Assembly (NCBI GenBank): GCA_902728285.1 | Contig: CACVBU010000004.1 | Location: 299,130-363,129, forward strand | Reading direction: 5' to 3' | Length of the DNA stretch: 64,000 bases | Source: Clytia hemisphaerica | Lineage: Eukaryota > Cnidaria > Hydrozoa > Leptothecata > Clytiidae | In this document: piece after piece, positions 9,904 to 20,998 of the stretch | Layout: every line of letters begins with the position of its first letter | Numbering within the stretch: the first letter of the stretch is position 1 | Notes under the pieces: generated by a model | Databases searched by the model: none | The model's input: only the letters and a program-made list of their open reading frames with translations | What the model was told of the DNA's origin: nothing | Position numbers and translations under genes: made by a program

Positions 9904-10475
9904 ACATATACCTTAAGTGGATAAATTTTGGCGTGAACTTAATTTGGCGATTGGCCAAAAAACAATTTTTGGCGGGGATTTAATTTGGCGATAGATCAAT
10001 TTCGTAAAATTTGGCGGGGATTTAATTTGGCGAATCGGAAATTTTGTCACATTGAGATGGGTGAAAATTACTCAAAAGTATACTAAAAAGTTGTGATTTT
10101 TCACATAATTCTCTTTTTGTTAAATTTGGCGAATTGCCGAATTTGGAAATTTAGGCAAGGATTTAATTTGGCGGATTTTGGCCAAATTCGCCAAATTTAA
10201 TCCCCGCCAAAATTTATCCACTTAAGGTAGTTCCTTTGTTAATTACCCTTTTTTATTGTGCTATCGATTTAGTCTCATCGTTTTCTCAGTTAAGCGTCCC
10301 ATGGGTATCATTTTAGATTTTTACACATTGTTTTTTTAAATGAATTTTTTATAACATTTTAATTAGCTTGTTTCTGTAAATTTTGATTTTAGAATCCTCA
10401 TTCTGTATTAGATTTTTACTCTGACGATGACCTCTTGTGAGTGAGGCCGAATATATAGTTTTTAATAAAAAACAA
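9904..10475 (+). mobile_element. Penelope-like 3' trailer, interrupted by a MITE
   Basis: Past the stop codon, the trailer resumes after the MITE at 9911-10227. Near 10418-10460 it has 'ctctgacgatgacctc' and 'gtgaggccgaatatat', of the kind found at Penelope-like 3' ends (a Ser-Asp-Asp-Asp-like phrase before the terminus). The exact 3' limit is inferred at about 10475, where unrelated sequence begins. Confidence 0.5.
9911..10227. mobile_element. CCTTAAG MITE (family A), copy 1
   Basis: The ends are CCTTAAGTGGATAAATTTTG and its reverse complement, flanked by TA at 9909-9910 and 10228-10229. The interior repeats AATTTGGCG and its reverse complement about eight times in both orientations. It is inserted in the Penelope-like 3' trailer. 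Confidence 0.85.
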
Positions 10476-10494
10476 AAATGCTTCTGGTTATTCT

Positions 10495-10800
10495 ATTTGT
10501 CAATAAAAAAGAAGTTTAAAGAAAAACGAATCGATATCTCAAAATGATAAAGACGTCCGCCCTGAAGGTGATCTCCTAACATATACTGATTACTCCACGC
10601 ATAGCACGTATTTACTCAAAGAGGTCATTGTCTAAATTTACAAGTTCAATAGAAAAAGAAGATGAAAGGAAAGGGAAATTGCAATAAAAAAGCAGTTTAA
10701 AGCAAAACGAATCGATATCTCAAAGTAACAAAGACGTCCGCCTGGAAGGTGATATCCGAACAGATACTGATTACCCCACGTATAGTACGTATTTACTTTA
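10495..10800 (+). repeat. Two-copy direct repeat, about 180-bp period
   Basis: The block 'acgaatcgatatctcaaa', then 'aagacgtccgcc', 'gaaggtgat' and 'acgtatttact' occurs at about 10500-10615 and again at 10680-10795. The linker at 10655-10692 repeats 35 bases found at about 9105-9140. Confidence 0.7.
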
Positions 10801-10836
10801 TTTTATGGTCTTCTTAAAAGGTCATGATCATGATAG

Positions 10837-11466
10837 AAAACAAGTAATACTTTTATGGACCGACCTATGTTATGATTTAACACATTTATAATTGATATCT
10901 ACGTGAGCGTGACATTAAACAATCATTCAGAACACAAATAGTGACGATCTATTAAAATTAGTCGTTTGTTTCTTATAAAAAAACGTTTCGAAACCAAAAT
11001 TTCATGCTCTTGAAATATTCTTTCATATTCAAGACTTCGTGAGCAAAACAACATCTTTATCATCAAAAAATTGAGCAATTTGGCTAATAACATTGATGTA
11101 TGCTTATTAATAGTGATTCTTATAGATAAACATGCGTTTTTTGAGCCAACAAATTTTTTTTGAACAAATCTGCTTGAGCCATCTTTTACCTATGATGGTA
11201 CCCTACTTTCATGCAAAAAATCAGAAAAAGTTAATGATCCAATTTTTCACAAAGTCCAAAAAACCCGTTTTTTAGCGTTTTTTGGCCCAAATTTGCCCCC
11301 AAATTTTTTTTTCTCGAAAATCGGGCTCCGTCACATTCGAGGGTTTATAGTTATGCATCTTTGTGCAAAAAATCATATAGAATGAAAGAGCCAATCACGA
11401 GGAAAGCTAATAACGAACGAACGGACGAACGAACGGACAAAGGTTAATTTATACCGGGGTAGGTCC
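10837..11466 (+). mobile_element. GGACCTACC element (family T), copy 2, both ends present
   Basis: It runs from ACTTTTATGGACCGACC to GGGGTAGGTCCA. The interior has 'ttaaacaatcattcagaac', one 'gggctccgtcacattcgagg' module and 'gtgcaaaaaatca'. Just before the right end is a run of ACGA/ACGG tetranucleotides (about 11415-11440). At 630 bp this is the shortest near-complete copy and a good reference for empty sites. Confidence 0.75.
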
Positions 11467-11621
11467 AAAAAATTGCGTAACCAAAGTGATTCCAAACGGA
11501 TTCCAAAATATATACCTTCAAGGCCCTAAAAACAATATATTTACAATTGCTCAACAATATCAAATTACTTGCCCTTAAACCAAGTACCATGTTGAGAGTT
11601 CGGGTGTCTGATATGCAAATA

Positions 11622-11874
11622 CACGCTTTCTGTATAAGAAGCAGTAAAACTTTGACTCAGGCTGGGCTGTTCTTATTTTTTGAAAATTTCAAGCTGAAAA
11701 TGTTCTTTCGATGTTCTTACGCTTAGCTTCGTAACTTAAAATGTGTTGAAAGTCTTATTAAAATCAGTACTCTCTGAAATCTGCGGCTTAGGATTATTCT
11801 TAATTTGTTCTTAGGTTTTGGTCAATTTTAAGCCTCGTGTTCTTATAAAATTTTTCTTATAAGAAAAAAGCGTG
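11622..11874. mobile_element. CACGC-end TA-target MITE, copy 1
   Basis: The left end is CACGCTTTCTGTATAAGAA and the right end TTCTTATAAGAAAAAAGCGTG, flanked by TA at 11620-11621 and 11875-11876. Related copies lie at 22609-22958 (in an intron), 41671-42050 and 59230-59489 (right part). A mariner/Tc1-type mobiliser is inferred from the TA target only. Confidence 0.8.
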
Positions 11875-11876
11875 TA

Positions 11877-12274
11877 GCTCTGCTTTTACGTTTTCAGTTC
11901 GAAAGTAGATAAGATTTTCAAGCTTTTTTGAAAGGAAAAAAACCGGTGGATGAGGCTTGGCAAAACTTTTTATGGAAACAAAAAAGAGCGTTACAGAGCT
12001 TGGTGTACTTTTTTTACTCAGAATTTCATGCTCAAATCAGACGGCATCAATCATTTCTTTCAAATTCGGTATTTTTTTACCCCTTTTTGGGGTTCGGAGT
12101 TTAGCCTGTAGCATCACTCTTTTTGTAGACCACTGTATACCATCACATAATAAGTAATGCCAAAATATTGAAACTCTTATTATCAAATAATTACAATACC
12201 AGTTTAAAAAAAAAAATAGTCACAACATAAGAACAAGTGGTATAAGCAACATTTTTAGCCATTCCATTTTATAT
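11877..12274. other. No feature recognised
   Basis: This is AT-rich sequence with short open frames but no domain or shared repeat that I can see. Confidence 0.45.
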
Positions 12275-12547
12275 CCATAGAAGGGAGGGTGGACGAACAA
12301 GGGGCAATCGGAGAAGAATTTCCAGGGGGAATGAAGGAGTATTTTTTCATTTTTCCAGGAGGTAAAAGTTTATTCTAAAATTTCTAGGGGGTAAAAGACT
12401 GATTTTAGTTCGCCCACCCTCACTTTTAAGGAATGTAAAGAATTTTTCCAAGGCTTCTTTTACAAATTTTGGCATTTTCCAGAGGGTATCCACATATTTC
12501 AAAGAATCTTTAATTGCCTTAAAAAGGTTCGTCCACCCCCTGTATGG
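12275..12547. repeat. GGGTGGACGAAC-end MITE with reiterated CCAGGGGGTAA-type motif
   Basis: The ends 'agggagggtggacgaac' and 'gttcgtccaccccct' form an inverted repeat, extended by CCATA/TATGG. The interior repeats 'ccaggggg', 'taggggg' and 'gggtaaaag' in the manner of the elements at 24482-25027 and 50608-50852. Confidence 0.65.
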
Positions 12548-12657
12548 AAATTTAATGGAACAGCCCATTGGCATTGCTCAATTCAGCTTTAACATTCACA
12601 AAGCGAGCACATAAATTTTCATTGTGTGAGTTTTGACAGATGTAATCAAGTGAACCA

Positions 12658-14078
12658 TTAAGCAATATCTTCCATGTTAATCTTGAGTTTGTAATTTAGC
12701 CATTTGCCTGTTCTCGACCTCCCAGAAACACTTGTCCATTCAGTTGATTTGAAATCACCAGACCGTACTTTAGCCTGACCATCATTGACATCCAGGCTAC
12801 ACCAATTGACATTGAGCATACAGTCTAGTGTGTAATCATGTCCCATGTTTAAATAATTTGTTGAAATGAATTCCATTGAGATATTTTTTTCGATTTTTTC
12901 AGCTCCGATGTAATCCGGTCGTATCTCATACTGGCTGGTGGTCCCTTCCGTATTATCAAGTATCCGTATTATAGTACAATGAATAGCCTTGAAGCCTACT
13001 TCCTGTTTAAAGAATAAACTTAGGCCGTAGGTGTTATCGGCATTACCTAAACATGGAGAGAGGAGAAAAGATATTTTATAATGATTAATTTTTTCAACCT
13101 AATCGTGAGGTTTTTTGGAACACAATCTTTTTCGTATTTTCTTTTATAACTTTTTAAAAGGCCGATCCAAATTTAACTAAAGAAAGGTTCAAACTTTAAA
13201 GGTCTTTTTTAATTTAATTTAGAATATAATTTAAAACCACATTCCAGCTTCCAATAGTTCGAATTACAGAAAGATTTGAATAATAGAGGTTCGAATTAGA
13301 GTGAGTTGACTGTAATATACTTTTTTTTAGAACGCCATGAAGCAACCCCAATTTTCGACTCAGGGCTGGAGTTGCTAAGGATTTTCTGGATTTCGGCCAA
13401 TAAGTTGCTTATGGATTTTGAGTCAAAAATGCCTAGCAACTTCAAAGATTTTGGCTTTTTATCTCATTTTATGTCTAGTATAGTATTCGAATACCATCGG
13501 TACACATTTTAATGCCAAATAATGCCGGAAATGTCTCTTTTTAAGGTATATTCGGTTGCTTTACCGGTTCATGCTCAGTTTCAGGGCTAGGCTGCTAAGG
13601 CGAAGTTGCTTAATTTTTTGGCCATTTTCAGGGCTGGACCCAACCTCGTCCCCGTGTATCCCAGGCTTTATTTACGTTACTGATTGACGCCAGAGAATAC
13701 CCTGGTGTTGGCTGATGCGAGAGTTCCCCCTCTGAGAGGGGGAACTTCTCAAAACAATACGTCATGAAATATTCTGACGTTACAAAGTTACACTGCAATG
13801 CAACGATCTCAAAAAAGAAGAGCGAATGAAATCTGACGTTTTGTTTTTGAATTACGTAATCTTTCGCGTTCGAAAACCAGCCAATGCCAGGGTATTATCT
13901 AGCGCTATCAGTAAGAATCAAAAAGCTGATAATACGCAGGGATCGAGGTTGGGCTGGACCCTTAGCAACTCGACTGCTTATAAATTAAAAATGTGTATCT
14001 ATTTGTATAAAAAGCGTGTTAAATGAACTTACATTGAAAACCAAAGATACCAAGCAGCATCAAAAATTGAAAATTCAT
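12658..14078 (-). CDS. Small secreted protein, two exons (14033-14078 and 12658-13046)
   Basis: Exon 1 (14078 down to 14033) encodes MNFQFLMLLGIFGFQ plus one base, with donor GTAAGT. Exon 2 begins at 13046 after a TTTAG acceptor. The phase-1 join makes a Cys codon and a 144-residue protein with no internal stop. Residues 1-15 look like a signal peptide. The mature part has Cys16 (perhaps near the cleavage site), Cys39, Cys91 and Cys98, and a possible N-glycosylation site at N70. No family is recognised; the alternating hydrophobic pattern suggests a beta-rich extracellular domain. The 986-bp intron holds a MITE at 13629-13958. The model rests on splice consensus, matching phase and the signal-peptide character of exon 1. 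An additional exon cannot be excluded. Confidence 0.65.
13629..13958. repeat. Intronic inverted-repeat element
   Basis: The arms are GGACCCAACCTCGTCCCCG on the left and, inverted, CGCAGGGATCGAGGTTGGG on the right. A second nested pair, 'gaataccctggtgttggctg' and 'cagccaatgccagggtatt', lies inside. There is also a perfect short palindrome around 13726-13748 (GTTCCCCC/GGGGGAAC). The phrases 'cagggctgga' and 'ttgctaagg' recur outside it (13365-13380, 13588-13610, 13950-13970). Confidence 0.65.
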
Positions 14079-14344
14079 GATGATCCAAACACTGACTAAA
14101 ACTCTCCGACAATAAATGGAAAAAGCTTTCGTTTACAGAAAAATCCGTACAATACCTCACGCAAGAACACTTCTGAACATGCGAAAAAAGCATACAAAAT
14201 TTTACGCAATAGAACAACAACGTCATAAGGGGTTGAAATATGATGCTACTTGGTATGGCAATTTATAAAAGGTCTACCACTTTTTAAGGGTCACTTCTTT
14301 TTGCAACAAAAACAGTCTGGTTAAGAAACTTACTTTTAATTTTT

Positions 14345-14572
14345 TTATCAATTAATTGGCTTCGTTCGTCTGTTACATACTAGCTTTTCTCGGGATTGGC
14401 TCATTAGTTTTTCTGATTTTTGGCAATACCCAAAATATGACGGAGCCCGATTTTCGAATTCCGGAAAAAACTCGTTTTTTGGAATTTTCTCGAGATTTCA
14501 TCATTAGCTTTTTCCGATTTTTTGCACAAAGATGCGTATTAACAATGCCCAAAATGTGACCGAGTCGGATTA
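14345..14572 (-). mobile_element. GGACCTACC element (family T), inverted fragment
   Basis: On the minus strand this reads 'ggtcacattttgggcattg', 'gcatctttgtgcaaaaaatc' and 'ctcgagaaaattcc', all typical family-T modules. It abuts a plus-strand copy at 14573. Confidence 0.65.
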
Positions 14573-14670
14573 AAAAAAACAAGCGATACTTTTATGGACC
14601 TACCTGATTTAAGACATATATAATTGATATCTACACTAAACAATCATTCAGAACACAAATAGTGACGATA

Positions 14671-15006
14671 CCTTAAGGGAACTTATTTTGGCGGGAACTA
14701 ATTTTGGCGAATTCAGCGAACCTAGACAAAATTCGCCAAAATTAGTTCCCGCCAAAATTAATTATTTTGCTCACTTGCCAAAATAAGTTCTCGCCAAAAT
14801 TAGCCTAAATAACTTCTTGAGTTCACAAAAAAAGCTTCAAATAAGGCAAAATAGAACATATTTAAGCTGCCATTCGCCAAAACTAGTTCCCGCCAAAATT
14901 AAAAAAAAGAATCATTTGCCAAAATAAGTTCTCGCCAAAATTAAAAATGTTCAAGATTTTTGCCACTCGTCAAAATTAGTTCCCACCAAAATAAGTTCCC
15001 TTAAGG
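14671..15006. mobile_element. CCTTAAG MITE (family A), copy 2
   Basis: The ends are CCTTAAGGGAACTTATTTTG and its reverse complement, flanked by TA at 14669-14670 and 15007-15008. The interior is built of GGCGAAAATTA-like units ('ttcgccaaaattagttccc' and inverses), about eight in both orientations. Uninterrupted relatives of the host at 18571 and 36331 read 'gtgacgatctattaaaa' and 'gtgacgatttattaaaa'. Confidence 0.9.
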
Positions 15007-15176
15007 TATATAAAGATTCGTCGTTTGTTTCTTATAAAAAACACGTTCAGAAACCAAAATTTCATGCTCAAACACAATATTCTTTCATATTCAAGACTTC
15101 GTGAGCAAAAAAAACATCTATCTCATCAAAAAATTGAGTAATTTGGCTAATAACATTGATGTATGCTTATTAATAG

Positions 15177-15959
15177 CATGGATTTATTATAGAGACTCTG
15201 GATAAACATCGAATGAAACGGTGGAGAGCGAAGTATTGTTTTTCTATTGTTTCAGAAAACAATCAATGTACAAGCTTTGTCCGCAAAGGACAACTGTCAT
15301 GGCGGCTCGAAGGACTCTGATTTTGAAAAATGATTAATACTCTTATTTCTAAAAAGTTCTCTAACTTTTTCTGATCGCACTTTTGCTGGCTAAAAGTTTG
15401 AAAATAAATACTAGAATACCAAGCGAACACATTTATGAAATCTGGTGTGAGAAAATCATCAGACGAGTAAAATCAGACAAAATGCTTATAATGACACGAA
15501 ATTTTGAATTGGGATTATCTTTCCAATATTTCTCGGAGAAGAGCTGAGACTGACATATATTAGACGTGAGTCTCATAGCTCCACTGTGGTATGAAAATCT
15601 TTTGGTGGCACGTGGTGGCACGGTGGATTTTTGGAGGTTGAAGTTTAAAAATTTCTGGTGTCAATATTCAATTTCTTATACATAGTATGTTTTTGCATCA
15701 TTCTCGAAATTTAAAACGTCATAACGACGTATAATTAGTAATTAACTAGATGAGTTTGAATCTCTGAGGAGAACTTAAAGTCTCATTTGGGAATTGGATA
15801 AGTGTATTTTGATGAGAAATGCAATTAAAAATGCTACGAAAAATCATTTAATGGTGGTAGGAGGGTGAACAATAATGTCATTACTGCGGACAAGGCTTGC
15901 ACATGAGAAATTGGCAAAAATCAGCCCGTTGTTTTTCCAGTGTCTATAATAATTCCATG
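15177..15959. mobile_element. CATGG-end insertion in a family-T element
   Basis: The ends 'catggatttattatagaga' and 'gtctataataattccatg' form an imperfect inverted repeat. The host phrase 'cttattaatag|tgattcttatag' is split at this point, which proves insertion. No clean target duplication is seen. The interior has short frames without domains. Confidence 0.7.
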
Positions 15960-16024
15960 TGATTGTGATTCCTATAGATAAAGATGCGTTTTTTGAGCCG
16001 AAATCTGCTCGAGCCATCTTTTAC

Positions 16025-16347
16025 TAACCTGATAACAGATGTTGATAATTTTCTTACGCGCACGGTAAACCTCTAAAGGCGCTTGAAAATTATACATCTG
16101 AGGAAAATAGTCCTCCCGCGGAAAATTCTACAACAAGAATCTTGTTGTGCGCCATAAAGTCAAAAACTGATACGGCACCCTATTCATAAACACAATCACG
16201 TAACTTTGTTGTCATCCCCAGTCCTTTAAGACGAACGCGGTCCTTACGATTTCGAGATTGCATATTCGTCAGATTGTATGTTTTCACCCATCCCTTTAGA
16301 GCTTCAGCGTGGTGGGCAGAAAACGACCACAATCTGATCTCAGGTTA
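16025..16347. mobile_element. hAT-like MITE with perfect 8-bp target duplication
   Basis: The ends TAACCTGATAACAGAT and ATCTGATCTCAGGTTA are inverted. The flanks TCTTTTAC at 16017-16024 and 16348-16355 are identical. An 8-bp duplication is the hAT hallmark. The host is a family-T element whose intact form ('catcttttacctatgatgg') occurs at 11180-11205. No coding capacity is seen in 323 bp. Confidence 0.88.
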
Positions 16348-16680
16348 TCTTTTACCTACTTTCATGCAAAAAATCAGAAAAAAACAATGATCCAATATTT
16401 CACAAAGTCCCTTTTTGAGCCGTTTTTCGGCTGAAATCTACGCATATTTTTTTTTCCGAAAATCGAGCTCCGTCACATTCGAGGGTTTATAGTTATGCAT
16501 CTTTGTGCAAAAAATCATAAAGAATGAAAGAGCCAATCTCGAGAAAAGCTAATAACTAAGTAATTGGTAATAAGCTTATAAAAAAAATATCGAATTTGGC
16601 CACTTTTTCTATATGAACTCGTCTAGCAACCAAAATTTCATGTCCAAACACAAATATTCAAAAAACGCCTACTTTGTGAA

Positions 16681-17060
16681 AAATTAGATCATTAGTTTTT
16701 TCTGATTTTTTGCACGAAAGTAGGGTAGGTATCATCGTAAGTAAAAGATGGCGCAAACAGATTTTTGCAAAAAAATTTTCAGCTCAACGACTAAAAACGG
16801 TTTTTTTGGACTTTGTGAAATATTGCATCATTAATGTTTTCTGATTTTTTGCATCAAAGTAGGTTACCATCATAGGTAAAAGATGGCTTAAGCAAATTTT
16901 TGCAATTTTTCGGAAAACCGTTTTTTTGGCATTTTCTCGAGATTTCATCATTAGTTTCATTAGGATGCGTATTAGCAATGTCTAAAATAGTCCGATTTTC
17001 AAGGAATTTTTTTTCCCGGTCGAAAATAACGGAAATATGCCGGAAACCGCCTTTTTGCAG
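16681..17060 (-). mobile_element. GGACCTACC element (family T), inverted fragments
   Basis: On the minus strand there are repeated modules such as 'ctactttgatgcaaaaaatc', 'cacaaagtccaaaaaa' and 'ctcgagaaaatgcc'. Two head-to-tail partial units are visible. Confidence 0.6.
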
Positions 17061-17239
17061 ATTTTCATTGAATTTTTGAATCTTTGCTTTTTCAAAACAA
17101 AAAGATTATTTATAAGAAAATGTCCACGATTAAGCATGGTTCAATTTTCAATGAAACTGATTTTGTAGAGGGAACTTTCTAAAAATCGCCGGAAGAGCCA
17201 AAGATCACAAGGAAACCGTTCGCTCACGCCGTTCTTTGT

Positions 17240-17420
17240 CGACTACAGTCGACTTTCCATAACTCGAACCTCTTCAACTCGATTATCTTCATAAACTCAA
17301 CGATTTTTCTGGTCCGTCGAGAAGATTCTTAGGCTATTCTGCCTCTCTATAACTTGAATTTCCGTAACTCGGACGATTACTGATTATCCCCTTGGCGTTC
17401 CAGCACTCGACTATATTACA
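17240..17420. repeat. AACTCGA-rich repeat fragment
   Basis: Repeated 'ataactcgaacct', 'caactcgat' and 'gtaactcgga' phrases occur here. Related 'ttcgaattaagg' and 'ttcgagttaagga' sequences occur at 13240-13305, 18055-18110, 24000-24065 and 56265-56405. The boundaries are unclear. Confidence 0.45.
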
Positions 17421-17519
17421 CTTCTCTTCTTGCTCCAAGTTTAAACATTAGTTAGGTTCAATCAGCATCCCAGCAAATTTTGGCTAAGGCTCGTGAATTT
17501 CAGGCTTAAAATGGGCATT

Positions 17520-17640
17520 TTCTCCCGTAAATCCTCGAATAAGCGCCCCGCTCGAATAAGCGCCCCCCTTTTAGTTAAATAATATTATAAGCACCCCGCT
17601 CGAATAAGCGTCCCCATTGAATAAGCACCATCTCCAGGAA
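17520..17640. repeat. CGAATAAGCGCCCC motif cluster
   Basis: Five close copies of CGAATAAGCGCCCC or slight variants occur in 120 bases. The reverse complement (GGGGCGTTTATTCG) is the building block of the tandem array at 20195-20998. These may be two ends of one element family, with 17.6-20.2 kb between them carrying other insertions. Confidence 0.6.
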
Positions 17641-18469
17641 GAATTTGAAATTTTGATGACATCAGCACTTTATTGCAAAATTTCGTATTTTGTTGATTTC
17701 TGCTGACGAAAGCAAAATTTCGAAAAGTTTTTTTTTATAAAATGATCCTTTTAATAATATTCAACGTTGGTCCAAATTTCATGTTTCTACCATTAGCCAA
17801 ACTGGAGATATTTAAAAAACAAGTTTTGCTGACGTCAGCACTTTTTGGTTTTTGCGGTTTTTCGCAAAAATAAGGGCGTAAATAATTAGGTAACACCCCT
17901 ACAGCGAAACTTCATCATGGTACCCTTCGTAGCAAATCATTGGTTTCCCCATTTTCTGCCGGCTAATGGCCTTCAAAAATTATGGTAATTTTCAGGTTTT
18001 TGAGACATGCCATAACTTACCCGAGTTAACCCTTTCCGTGTCGATGTCCAGTGTACAGTTGAACTCCTATAATTCGAAAACTCACCTAATTCGAACAGAT
18101 CCTGTGGTCCCCTCAGAATTTACCTTGAAAACTTTACAATCATACTTTCAAGTTATCAAAAAAGGTTTTTAAGTCCGGTATATTTGACACGTGTGCTGGC
18201 AGCTAACAACTGGTGATGACAAATATACATGCCATTACAGCCATAATCGCACGATGGGTTATTTTTTCTTATTCGGCACGCCCTCAAAGATAGCAATCAA
18301 TCGTTAATTGCATCCTGTAGAGAGCAATTAATCGTCAATCACACTCTCCAATGCGGCACCAATGTTTACAAAATTGATTTTAATGTTTTTTTTACATTTT
18401 TTTTGCATCGAACGTTTTAATTGCATTCGAAATTTATTTTGTGAGAAAAAAAATCAATAAACAACAATA

Positions 18470-19602
18470 AAACAAGTGATACTTTTATGGACCTACCTGG
18501 TTATGCATTTAACACATATATATAATTGATATCTACGTGAGAGTGACCATTAAACAATCATTTAGAACACTAATAGTGACGATCTATTAAAATTAGTTGT
18601 TTGTTTCTTATAAAATAACACGTTTATAAACCAAAATTTCATGCTCTTGAAATATTCTTTCATATTCGAGAGCAAAAAAACATTATCTCATCAAAAAATT
18701 CAGTAATTTTAAGAACATTGATGATGATGTATGCTTATTAATAGTGATTCTTATAGATAAACATGCGTTTTTGAGCCAACAAAATTTTTTTGCAAAATCT
18801 GTTGAACCTCTTTTACCATGATGGTACTTTACTTTCCTGCAAAAAATCAGAAAAAAAATTAATGATTCAATTTTTCACAAAGTCCTAAAAACACATTTTT
18901 TAGCCGTTTTTTGGCCCAAATTTGCCCAAAAATTATTTTCCAAAAATCGGGCTCCGTCACATTCGAGGGTTTATAGTTATGCATCTTTGTGCAAAAAATC
19001 GTAAAGAATGAAAGAGCCAATCTCGAGAAAAGCTAATACCTAAGTAATTGATAATGTGCTTATAATAAAATATCGAATTTGGCCAGTTTTTCTATGAAAA
19101 CACGCCAAGCAACCAAAATTTCATGTCGAAACACACATATTCTTTAAAAGTAAGCCCTCCTGAGAAAAAAAAACATCTATCTCATAAAAAAATTGAGTTA
19201 TTTGACTAAGAACATTGATGTATGCTTATTAATAGTGATTCTTATAGATAAACATGCGTTTTTTGAGCCAACAAAATTTTTTTGCAAAAATCTGCTTAAA
19301 CCAATTTTTACCTACGATGGTACCCTACTTTCATGCAAAAAATCAGAAAAAAATAACGACCTAATTTTTCACAAAGTCCAAAAAACCCGTTTTTTAGCCG
19401 TTTTTTGGCCCAAATTTGCCCCAAAATTTTTTTTTTTGAAAATCGGGCTCCGTCACATTCGAGGGTTTATAGTTATGCATCTTTGTGCAAAAAATCAGAA
19501 AAAACTAACGAGCCAATCATGAGGAAAGCTAATAACTAACGAACAGACGAACGGACGAACGGACACAGGTTAATTTATAGGACCTCCACCGGGGTAGGTC
19601 CA
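18470..19602 (+). mobile_element. GGACCTACC element (family T), copy 4, with internal duplication
   Basis: Both ends are present (CTTTTATGGACCTACC and GGGGTAGGTCCA). The segment from 'gattcttatagataaacatg' to 'gtgcaaaaaatc' occurs twice (about 18730-19000 and 19227-19495), so the copy has a head-to-tail duplicated core. A run of ACGA/ACGG tetranucleotides precedes the right end. Confidence 0.8.
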
Positions 19603-19988
19603 ATAAAGACGTAAAGATTAAAGAGAAGAGAATAATAAAAATATATAACTAAAATAAAAAACTAAAATAAAATATAAAACTCTCAGTGTAATTTCTGTAA
19701 TTTACTTTCCTAACTGGGAAAAAGTAGTGAAAGCCACTCGTACAATTCGAAAATTTCACTCGTGATTTTTTTTGTTTCGAATTTTCCTCGTCCTTTCGGA
19801 CTCGGAAAATTAATAACAAAAAAATCACTCTTGCAATTATATTCGAATTGCACTCGTTATCATGTGATTACATATACTTAGGCTGCTCAAGTTAGTTTTT
19901 TTCCCGCCGAGAACAATTACCAGATCTCGAAAACTTATGTCAATTTTTTTGCCATTTTTTTCTAAGGGCATGGAAAGGGTTAATGGCG

Positions 19989-20032
19989 TTTTTTTTTTTT
20001 TTTTTTTTTTTTTTTTTGGGGGGGGGGGGGTT
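19989..20032. repeat. Poly-T/poly-G homopolymer junction
   Basis: A run of about 30 T is followed directly by about 13 G. Such tracts are prone to sequencing error, so the exact length is uncertain. Confidence 0.85.
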
Positions 20033-20194
20033 TAGAAGGGGTGTTTATGTCTTCAGTACTACAAATATGTCATTTCAAAGATAAAAGTGGGTCAAAACGA
20101 GTTTGAATACTGAAAAGTGCTATTATCAACATATCACCTAGAATTTCCTCCGCATATTTCTACCTTACAGCTACTTGTTTCAAATAATTATTCG

Positions 20195-20998
20195 AAGGGG
20201 CGTTTATTGAAAATGTTTCCTTTAGGGAGGGGTGTTTATTCGAGGGGGGTGTTTAAAATAAGGGGGTTTATTCGAAGTAATACGGTAACTGTAATAAGCC
20301 AATGAGCCTGCTTAACGAGAAGTGAGATATTTTTCACCAAGAAAGAGAGAGCGTTTATTGAAAATGTTTCCTTTAGGGAGGGACGTTTATTCGAGGGGGG
20401 TGTGTAAAAGAAGGGGTTTATTCGAAGAAACACGGTAACTGCAATAAGCCAATGAGCCTGCTCAACGAGAAGTGAGAGATTTTTCACTAAGAAAGAGAGA
20501 GAGGCGGCATTGAGGAGGCGTTTATTGAAAATGTTTCCTTTAGGTAAGGGCGTTTATTTGAGGGAGGTTGTTTAAAAGAAAGGGGTTTATTCGAAGAAAT
20601 ACGGTAACTGCAATAAGCCAATGAGCCTGCTTAACGAGAAGTGAGAGATTTTTCACCAAGAAAGAGAGAGAGGGAGCGTATATAGAAAATGTTTCCTTTA
20701 GGGAGGGGCGTTTATTCGAGGGGGTGTTTAAAAGAAGGGGGTTTATTCGAAGAAATATAGTAACTGCAATAAGCCAATGAGCCTGCTTAACGAGAAGTGA
20801 GAGATTTTTCACTAAGAAAGAGAGAGAGGCGGCGTTGAGGAGGCGTTTATTGAAAATGTTTCCTTTAGGTAAGGGCGTTTATTCGAGCGGGGTTGTTTAA
20901 AAGAAAGGGGTTTATTCGAAGAAATACGGTAACTGCAATAAGCCAATGAGCCTGCTTAACGAGAAGCGAGAGATTTTTCACTAAGAAAGAGAGAGAAA
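20195..20998. repeat. Tandem array, five units of about 150-168 bp
   Basis: 'gtttattgaaaatgtttcct' (slightly changed in unit 4) starts units near 20202, 20352, 20520, 20679 and 20844. Each unit has 'cgtttattcgaggggg', a 'ggggtttattcgaag' block, 'gcaataagccaatgagcctg' and an 'aagaaagagagag' tail. Long minus-strand frames here are the repeat read through, not genes. Confidence 0.9.

Larger units (their letters stand above)
14573..16680 (+). mobile_element. GGACCTACC element (family T), copy 3, carrying three insertions
   Basis: The left end is AACAAGCGATACTTTTATGG. The body follows the order seen at 10837-11466 and 18470-19602, but is broken by the elements at 14671-15006, 15177-15959 and 16025-16347. 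Skipping them restores 'gtgacga..taaa', 'cttattaatagtgatt' and 'gagccatcttttaccta'. The right terminus is not reached; an inverted fragment follows. Confidence 0.75.

Noticed and set aside
20236-20812. Two minus-strand frames of 83 and 90 residues with similar repeated peptides
   Set aside because: They are the tandem array translated; no start context or domain.
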